Shown in pieces: positions 14,337-19,512 of a DNA stretch of 19,512 nt. The stretch's first letter is position 1; every line of letters starts with the position of its first letter. Under the pieces are notes generated by a model. The model was not told the origin of the DNA. It did no database searches and saw only the letters and a program-made list of their open reading frames with translations. Made by a program: the position numbers and the translations under genes. Location: positions 1 through 19,512 of the forward strand of contig DKNG01000266.1 in the NCBI GenBank assembly GCA_002470185.1, given 5' to 3'. This DNA comes from Arcobacter sp. UBA7394 (GTDB lineage Bacteria; Campylobacterota; Campylobacteria; Campylobacterales; Arcobacteraceae).

Positions 14337-15803
14337 AAATTTAACGATTTCTTTTTCGATATTTTCTTTATCGATTACTAAGTCATGATTGATTTTTGCA
14401 GAAAATAAATCTTTAATACTTTGAGGTAAATGAGCTTTATATTTTGAAGAAATTTCTTCCAATGCATCTTTATCTGCATATTTAATATTGTCATTATTTA
14501 AAGCATTTAAAACTGTTGGTGAGAACTTTGTCCATTCAGCTGTTGAATAAATTACTGTTGGAATATTTTCTTCTCTTAATTCTTCATAAGCCTTGATACA
14601 AGTGGCTGTATGAGGGTCCATTAGGTATCCATCATCTAAGAATGATTTGATAACTTTTGCACCATATGCATCATCTGAGTTAACTGCTGAGAATAATTCT
14701 TGTAATGCTAAAGTTTCTTCTTTAGTCATTTCAAATACACCTTTTTCATTTAGGTTTTCCATAAACTCTTTAGTTCTATTTGCACCATATAATGAGAAAA
14801 TTACTCTTTCAATATTTGATGATTTTAGTATATCCATTGCAGGTGATTTAGTAAGTTTTAACTCTTTATCTCTTATATCGTAAATACCAGTGTTAATCCA
14901 CTCAGTTAAGATTTTATTTTCATTTGAAGCAACAAGTAACTTTTTGATAGGTACACCCATTGATTTTGCGTAGAATCCACCCAAAACGTTTCCAAAGTTA
15001 CCAGAAGGAACAACTAAATAGATCTCTTCACCGTATTCAACTTCACCTTGTTTAAGTAATTCGATGTATGAATGGAAGTGATAGATAATTTGGAAGATAA
15101 TTCTTCCAAAGTTTACAGAGTTAGCAGCTGATAGTTTAATCCCATCATTTTTAAGCTCTTCTTTGAATGACTCAGAAGCTAAAAGACTTTTAAGTGCAGA
15201 TTGTGCATCATCAAAGTTACCTTTAATTCCTAGAACTTTAAGATTCTCTCCATCTTCACAAACCATTTGAAGTCTTTGCACATCAGAAGTTCCACCATCT
15301 GGATATAAACAAGCAACTTGAATGTTCTCTTTATTTTTGAAAGTATTTAAAGCAGCTGGACCAGTGTCACCTGAAGTAGCAGCTAAGATAAGGTACTTTT
15401 CATCTCTTTTTTTTGCAATTGAGCTTAGAATTGAACCAAATGGTTGTAATGCCATATCTTTGAAAGCTCTTGTTGGGCCATGATATTGTTCATGTACAAA
15501 TAAATCATCTTTAACTCTAACTACAGGACATGGATCTCCTGCATTATCAAAGTTATCATATAAATCTAATGCTTTTTTGATTTCTTCTTCATCAATATCA
15601 ATTTGGAATGCTTTTAAAATAGAGTATGCAATCTCTTTATAATCAGCATTAATATGGTTTAAAATAAAGTTTTCATCTAAAGTAGGTAACTCTTTTGGTA
15701 CGTACAATCCACCAAAAGATGCACTTGGATTTAAAATTGCTTCTGAGAATGATACTTCAGGTGATTTAACACCATCATTTCCTCTAGTTTCTATAAAATT
15801 CAT
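14322..15803 (-). CDS. thrC: Threonine synthase
   Basis: ThrC converts O-phosphohomoserine to threonine with pyridoxal phosphate, in the cytoplasm. The 493 residues match the long class of threonine synthases. The N-terminus MNFIETRGNDGVKSPEVSF is typical, and the cofactor lysine is K115 in HGPTRAFKDMALQPFG. AATSGDTGPAAL and VVPSGNFGNVLGGFYA are the phosphate-binding and fold II hallmarks. The ATG has an AAGGA ribosome binding site overlapping the argB stop, eight bases upstream, so argB and thrC form an operon. A hairpin encloses its stop codon. Confidence 0.96.
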   Translation of the reverse strand: MNFIETRGNDGVKSPEVSFSEAILNPSASFGGLYVPKELPTLDENFILNHINADYKEIAYSILKAFQIDIDEEEIKKALDLYDNFDNAGDPCPVVRVKDDLFVHEQYHGPTRAFKDMALQPFGSILSSIAKKRDEKYLILAATSGDTGPAALNTFKNKENIQVACLYPDGGTSDVQRLQMVCEDGENLKVLGIKGNFDDAQSALKSLLASESFKEELKNDGIKLSAANSVNFGRIIFQIIYHFHSYIELLKQGEVEYGEEIYLVVPSGNFGNVLGGFYAKSMGVPIKKLLVASNENKILTEWINTGIYDIRDKELKLTKSPAMDILKSSNIERVIFSLYGANRTKEFMENLNEKGVFEMTKEETLALQELFSAVNSDDAYGAKVIKSFLDDGYLMDPHTATCIKAYEELREENIPTVIYSTAEWTKFSPTVLNALNNDNIKYADKDALEEISSKYKAHLPQSIKDLFSAKINHDLVIDKENIEKEIVKFIRES

Positions 15804-15811
15804 AATATTCC

Positions 15812-16717
15812 TTATACTTCGTCGTTAATTAGTTTTTCTAAGTCAATTCCATTATTAGGATTGTCTTTTCTTAAAAATTGTGTTCCAATTCCATCACTTG
15901 TAAATAGTTCTAATAAAATAGAGTGTTCAACTCTACCATCAATAATATGTGCTTTATTAACACCATTATAAATAGCATCAATACAAGAATCAACTTTTGG
16001 TATCATTCCTCCACCAATTGTTCCATCCTCTTTATAAGCTTCAACGTCTTCTTTATCAAGTGAAGTTAATAATGTACCTTCTTTATCTAATACTCCAACA
16101 GTATCTGTTAAGAATAATACTTTTTGTGCGCCGATTGCTGCTGCTACTTGAGATGCTGCTACATCAGCATTAATATTAAATCCTGGATGATTTGGTTTTG
16201 CAGAATCAGCAATTGGAGCAATTACTGGAATGAAACCTTCTTTAATAAGATTATTAATCATCTCACCATTTACCTTTGTTACAACACCTGTGTAACCAAA
16301 TTTTCCATCCGCTTTAGGTTTAGCATTTATGATTGATGAGTCTTTACCTGAAATACCAATAGCTTTAGCTCCATGGTGATTTAGTAAAGAAGTGATGTTT
16401 TTATTGATTTCTCCAGATAAAACCATTTCAACTACTCTCATAGTTTCTTCACTTGTTACTCTATGTCCATCAACAAACTCAGATTTAATTTCTAGTTTTT
16501 CTAGTAATTCAGAAATTCTAGCCCCACCACCATGTACGATTACTGGCTTGATACCAACTAAAGATAATAAAACAATATCTTCAGCAAATTTTTCTTTTAG
16601 TTCAGGACTTGTTTGTGCAGAACCACCATATTTAATTACAATAGTTTTTCCATAAAACTTTTTAATATGAGGGATTGCATCAAGTAGAATTTGGACTTTC
16701 TGATGTTTCTTTTGCAT
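15812..16717 (-). CDS. argB: N-acetylglutamate kinase
   Basis: ArgB phosphorylates N-acetylglutamate in arginine synthesis. With the ATG at 16717 the protein has 301 residues. KYGGSAQ (29-35), VHGGGARIS (61-69), FVDGHRVT (81-88) and GGGMIPKVDSC are kinase-family motifs. The N-terminal helix before KYGG (about residues 3-22) is the feature of arginine-inhibited hexameric enzymes and is absent from short E. coli-type ones, so I infer feedback inhibition. I chose ATG 16717 over the in-frame TTG at 16747 because AGGAAG (16722-16727) precedes it and the predicted transcript starts near 16743. It is first in argB-thrC. Confidence 0.95.
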   Translation of the reverse strand: MQKKHQKVQILLDAIPHIKKFYGKTIVIKYGGSAQTSPELKEKFAEDIVLLSLVGIKPVIVHGGGARISELLEKLEIKSEFVDGHRVTSEETMRVVEMVLSGEINKNITSLLNHHGAKAIGISGKDSSIINAKPKADGKFGYTGVVTKVNGEMINNLIKEGFIPVIAPIADSAKPNHPGFNINADVAASQVAAAIGAQKVLFLTDTVGVLDKEGTLLTSLDKEDVEAYKEDGTIGGGMIPKVDSCIDAIYNGVNKAHIIDGRVEHSILLELFTSDGIGTQFLRKDNPNNGIDLEKLINDEV

Positions 16718-16721
16718 AATA

Positions 16722-16727
16722 CTTCCT
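16722..16727 (-). promoter_or_regulatory. Ribosome binding site fixing the argB start
   Basis: AGGAAG lies four bases before the ATG at 16717 (six from its AGGA core). The TTG thirty bases upstream has no such site and would lie upstream of the predicted transcript start. Confidence 0.7.
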
Positions 16728-16749
16728 AGGATGTTTTTTAAAGGCAAAT

Positions 16750-16755
16750 ATTATA
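16750..16755 (-). promoter_or_regulatory. Putative -10 element for argB-thrC
   Basis: TATAAT preceded by TTCGA predicts a start near 16743 and a leader of about 26 bases. It lies just after the terminator of the upstream diguanylate cyclase gene. Confidence 0.55.
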
Positions 16756-16776
16756 TCGAAAAGTATCTTATATGAG

Positions 16777-16803
16777 AAAAAAGAGTCTTAAGACTCTTTT
16801 TTT
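16777..16803 (-). terminator. Intrinsic terminator of the diguanylate cyclase gene
   Basis: The palindrome GAGTCTTAAGACTC (16783-16796) is flanked by six A and seven T, giving an eleven-pair stem with a TTAA loop and a U-run on either strand. The gene's stop codon (16788-16790) lies in the loop. Confidence 0.8.
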
Positions 16804-18617
16804 GCTAATTCATCTGTAAAGAGAATTACTTTATTTCTTCCTGTATTTTTTGCTTCATATAGAGCTAAATCAGCATATTTAATACAGGCATCTAAATCTT
16901 TGTGATGAGCAGGGAACATAGAAGCCCCAACACTCATTGTTTTTTTAATTGTTGTATTCCCTGCTGGAATTTCTTTGTTTAAGAATGCTAATCTAATTTT
17001 ATTAGCTACATCAACTATACTTTCTTCATCACAGTTGTATAATAAAACAATAAACTCTTCTCCACCAAATCTAACAACAATATCGGAGTTTCTTGTATTT
17101 TCTATAAGCGTTTGAGCAACAATTTTAATTGCTTTATCACCTACATCATGCCCATAAGTATCATTTACCATTTTAAAGTGATCAATATCAACCATTAACA
17201 CACCATAGTTTGTATTAGTTCTATTAGCTTGAGAAGTGATTTTTGGAATTTGCTCCTCTAAATGTTTTCTGTTATATAACTGTGTTAATGGATCAGTTCT
17301 AGCATTCTTTTCTAAAATGTTCATTAATTTATTTGAAATAATTACAGTTTTTGCAGAATCAACATAATCATCTAAATATGGTAATTTTTCTCTTACTTGT
17401 GCTGTTTCTTCTTCTGAGTTAGTATAAATAGAAACAATTAAATCTAAATCATTTGAGATTGAATATGGAATACAGAAGTAGTTTAAATCATCTTTTTTAC
17501 ATGCTGCACAAACATTTTCGAATCTAGTTGAATCAACAATATCATTTGTTTTATCAGCTCTACAACCATTATCTAAATTACAGTAAACCTCTTTACTTAC
17601 ATAAACATTATGAACTTCACCAGTTCTTGTATCAGCTTCTAATAAATTAAAGTTCTCAACATTAAGATTTTTTCTGATCATTGATGCTAATCTTTCATAT
17701 ATTTCATCAAGGGTGTCATCATGTTCTATTGTTTTTCTAAATTTATATACATCAGATAATCTATCAACTGTATTTTTCACATTAATTAATGGATCAAGTT
17801 CTTCTTTTTGTTTATTTGATAGAAAAATAGATATTTTAGAATCAATATTACCTAATGTACTTTCTAGTTTCTCTAATAATGTATTAACCCAAACTATAAC
17901 TTCTTGAGCATCTTTGTTATTAACATCAAGTACTCTATATGAATAATCACCTTTTTGAGCCTTACTCATAACTTTTTTGATAGAGTCAAATAATTTTAGG
18001 AAGGGTGAAATTAAATAATTTATTAAGAAGCCAATCGCAATGATCAAAATTAGTGCAATTCCTGTTGTATCAACTACTGTATTTATACCCATTTGTTTAG
18101 AATCATCCACGGGAATAGTAATTGTAATTGCTCCTAAAGTATCACCTTCTTTTGCACTTGTATGACAATTCATACAATTAATTTGCCCAGTAGAATATGC
18201 TTTGTATGGAATAGTGATTCGGTATGTACTATTTGAGAAAAGTTTTTCATCAATGATTTTTATTTCATTTCCTGTTTTTAAAACTTCTTTATCAATGTCG
18301 TCACGGGCGACTTCATTGTTCAATCCTTTACCGTACATTTCTATAACTTGGTGGCTTCTGCTTAACCAAATTTTATTAATATTTGGAAGATCTTCTAATT
18401 GTTTTAAGAATATATGTCTTTGATCAATTACTCCAGTTTGCATTTGAGTTGTAAGGGAGTGTTTTACAGTTTCAGCTAAAATTGTAGCTTTGTTATCGAT
18501 ACTTTTAATACCATAATCTCTGAAGTTATACGTGAAGTTCACAATCATGAAAACAAACATTAAAAATATCATGAAGGTTACGAGAAAAATAATCTTTTTG
18601 TTAGTTTTGATGAGCAA
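16788..18617 (-). CDS. Membrane diguanylate cyclase with periplasmic heme c motif
   Basis: The protein is a predicted cyclic di-GMP synthase with redox-sensor features. Counting from the TTG at 18617 (609 residues): helix 1 at about 9-28; a periplasmic domain to about 180 with a c-type heme motif CMNCH at 148-152; helix 2 at about 184-204; a HAMP-like linker; and a cytoplasmic region with five cysteines (C346, C352, C370, C373, C382). The GGDEF domain has metal-binding VDID (476-479), GGEEF at 518-522 and an inhibitory-site RNSD at 509-512, so it looks active and product-inhibited. The start is unclear: AAGGAG at 18618-18623 touches this TTG but is ideally spaced for ATC at 18611. A longer form from TTG 18671 would begin at the promoter. 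It is divergent from the helicase gene and ends in its own terminator. Confidence 0.88.
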   Translation of the reverse strand: MLIKTNKKIIFLVTFMIFLMFVFMIVNFTYNFRDYGIKSIDNKATILAETVKHSLTTQMQTGVIDQRHIFLKQLEDLPNINKIWLSRSHQVIEMYGKGLNNEVARDDIDKEVLKTGNEIKIIDEKLFSNSTYRITIPYKAYSTGQINCMNCHTSAKEGDTLGAITITIPVDDSKQMGINTVVDTTGIALILIIAIGFLINYLISPFLKLFDSIKKVMSKAQKGDYSYRVLDVNNKDAQEVIVWVNTLLEKLESTLGNIDSKISIFLSNKQKEELDPLINVKNTVDRLSDVYKFRKTIEHDDTLDEIYERLASMIRKNLNVENFNLLEADTRTGEVHNVYVSKEVYCNLDNGCRADKTNDIVDSTRFENVCAACKKDDLNYFCIPYSISNDLDLIVSIYTNSEEETAQVREKLPYLDDYVDSAKTVIISNKLMNILEKNARTDPLTQLYNRKHLEEQIPKITSQANRTNTNYGVLMVDIDHFKMVNDTYGHDVGDKAIKIVAQTLIENTRNSDIVVRFGGEEFIVLLYNCDEESIVDVANKIRLAFLNKEIPAGNTTIKKTMSVGASMFPAHHKDLDACIKYADLALYEAKNTGRNKVILFTDELAKKES

Positions 18618-18623
18618 CTCCTT
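18618..18623 (-). promoter_or_regulatory. Ribosome binding site with no canonical start at proper spacing
   Basis: AAGGAG is the only good ribosome binding site near the 5' end of the diguanylate cyclase gene. Six bases after it is ATC (18611-18609). TTG at 18617 touches it. The first ATG, at 18572, would delete part of the first membrane helix. Confidence 0.55.
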
Positions 18624-18647
18624 GAAAAAATAATTAAAACGAATTAT

Positions 18648-18656
18648 TTTATAACA
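18648..18656 (-). promoter_or_regulatory. Putative extended -10 promoter of the diguanylate cyclase gene
   Basis: The minus strand reads TG-T-TATAAA, predicting a start near 18641, about 18 bases before the AAGGAG site. A second TATAAT at 18680-18685 (minus) would start transcription near 18673. Either argues against translation from TTG 18671. Confidence 0.45.
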
Positions 18657-18708
18657 AAATAAATTAAACAAACGTATAAATTATAGTTATTTATAACATT
18701 TACTTTAG

Positions 18709-18714
18709 TATTAT
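18709..18714 (+). promoter_or_regulatory. Putative -10 element placing transcript start at the helicase ATG
   Basis: TATTAT lies so that the predicted start (seven bases after its end) is base 18721, the A of the ATG. No ribosome binding site is visible upstream of this gene. TATAGT at about 18683 is an alternative that would give a leader. Confidence 0.3.
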
Positions 18715-18720
18715 CTATTT

Positions 18721-19512
18721 ATGAAAAAATATTTAGCATTAAAAGCCAGTGCTGGGTCTGGTAAAACTTTTGCATTAACTGTACGTTATATTACTCTTTT
18801 ATTAAAAGATGCAAAACCCAATGAAATATTAACCTTAACTTTCACAAATAAAGCTGCAAATGAAATGAGTGAAAGAATATATAAAACATTATTAACACTT
18901 GGAGATGATGAAGCATATTTAAATGCAATCGTTGAATCTTCGCAACTTAGCAAAGAACAAATTTTAGGGAAAAAGAATATTTTAATAAAATCTTTCTCAA
19001 ACGCAACATTATCGATTTTTACAATTGATAAGTTTGTAAATAAAATACTAAGAGAATTTTGTGGTTATGTTGGTGTATCTGATGATTTTGAAATTAAAGA
19101 AGATGATGTAGAAGCTTTAAGTATGAAGTTTTTACAATCTTTAGATATTAATCAATTTGATGCTTTGATTAATTTTTCATTATATGAAAAGAAAAAATTT
19201 AATTCTATTTTTGATCTATTTAAAAATTTATTAGAAAAAAATGAAACTATTGATACTGTTAATATTGATGCAAAACTTATTAATGTTCAAAAAAATGAAG
19301 TTCTAAAAGAAGCATATAAAATAAAAGAAGCAATTTTAAATTGTGATGTTGCATCAGCATCTGCTAAAAAAGCAGTAGATTTTGAAAACTTTGATGAACT
19401 ATTTTCAAAAACTTGGTTAGCAAAGGATGTTTTAGCTGAGTATTCATATTTTAAAAAATGTGCAAATGATGTTTTAGAATCATATTTTGCAAATGTAAAA
19501 GAACAAATAACT
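18721..19512 (+). CDS. RecB/AddA-like UvrD-family helicase, C-terminus cut by window edge
   Basis: Translation from the ATG at 18721 stays open for 264 codons to the window edge. The Walker A motif KASAGSGKT is at 8-16, and LTLTFTNKAANEM, motif Ia of superfamily 1 helicases, follows at about 40-52. IFTIDKFVNKILREF (around residue 100) matches the RecB/AddA pattern of a phenylalanine- or histidine-containing TI..F segment. Full proteins of this kind are about 900-1200 residues and process double-strand breaks for recombination. The nuclease domain that would confirm an AddA role is outside the window. Divergent from the diguanylate cyclase gene, with no clear ribosome binding site. Confidence 0.88.
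   Translation, partial: MKKYLALKASAGSGKTFALTVRYITLLLKDAKPNEILTLTFTNKAANEMSERIYKTLLTLGDDEAYLNAIVESSQLSKEQILGKKNILIKSFSNATLSIFTIDKFVNKILREFCGYVGVSDDFEIKEDDVEALSMKFLQSLDINQFDALINFSLYEKKKFNSIFDLFKNLLEKNETIDTVNIDAKLINVQKNEVLKEAYKIKEAILNCDVASASAKKAVDFENFDELFSKTWLAKDVLAEYSYFKKCANDVLESYFANVKEQIT

Noticed and set aside
16718..16747. Ten-codon N-terminal extension of ArgB from a TTG at 16747
   Set aside because: The ATG at 16717 has a proper ribosome binding site, the predicted transcript starts near 16743, and the extension resembles no part of the family.
18618..18671. Eighteen-codon N-terminal extension of the diguanylate cyclase from TTG 18671
   Set aside because: It would begin at the predicted promoter, has no ribosome binding site, and contains the AAGGAG that more likely serves a downstream start.
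1..19512. Mobile elements, CRISPR arrays, defence islands, tRNA or rRNA genes
   Set aside because: No transposase, integrase, direct repeat array or tRNA-like cloverleaf was seen; gene content is core metabolism throughout.

Overview
This is a coding-dense, strongly AT-rich stretch of bacterial chromosome. Gene content points to Campylobacterota, most likely the Arcobacter group. The evidence is the cytochrome bc complex whose third subunit is a diheme cytochrome c, the long epsilon-type QueD and QueE, promoters with a TGnTATAAT-like -10 element and little visible -35, and low-GC core genes in typical order. The assignment to a group is inference from protein character, not from a search. No mobile element, CRISPR array, tRNA or rRNA gene was seen, and no gap between genes exceeds 180 bases.

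Layout, left to right. Bases 1-2483 (minus) hold pheS and the first 496 codons of pheT, overlapping by 4 bases; a HIT-family protein is divergent from pheS. Bases 2981-6460 (minus) are a fatty-acid synthesis block, in transcription order fabG, acpP, fabF, accA, apparently cut into short units by hairpins. Bases 6547-9735 (minus) are a tight operon moeA-queC-queD-queE with 8-base overlaps and a 1-base gap, joining molybdenum cofactor maturation to 7-deazaguanine (preQ0/queuosine) synthesis. Divergent from it, an unidentified four-helix membrane protein and rsmE run on the plus strand.

Bases 10934-14143 (minus) are respiratory: petA (Rieske), petB (cytochrome b) and petC (diheme cytochrome c) form one operon with a strong terminator, followed by a separate small cytochrome c'-like gene. 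A perfect CRP/FNR-type inverted repeat lies at -41.5 from the start site predicted for petABC. Bases 14322-16717 (minus) are argB-thrC. Bases 16788-18617 (minus) encode a membrane diguanylate cyclase with a periplasmic c-type heme motif and a cytoplasmic cysteine cluster, and its start codon is unclear. Divergent from it, a RecB/AddA-like helicase runs off the right end.

Most of the window is ordinary core genome, and I found no convincing new multi-gene system. The points most worth checking are the putative FNR-type control of petABC, the redox-sensor architecture of the diguanylate cyclase and its possible non-AUG start, the terminator that abuts the accA ribosome binding site, and the repeated placement of stop codons in hairpin loops.
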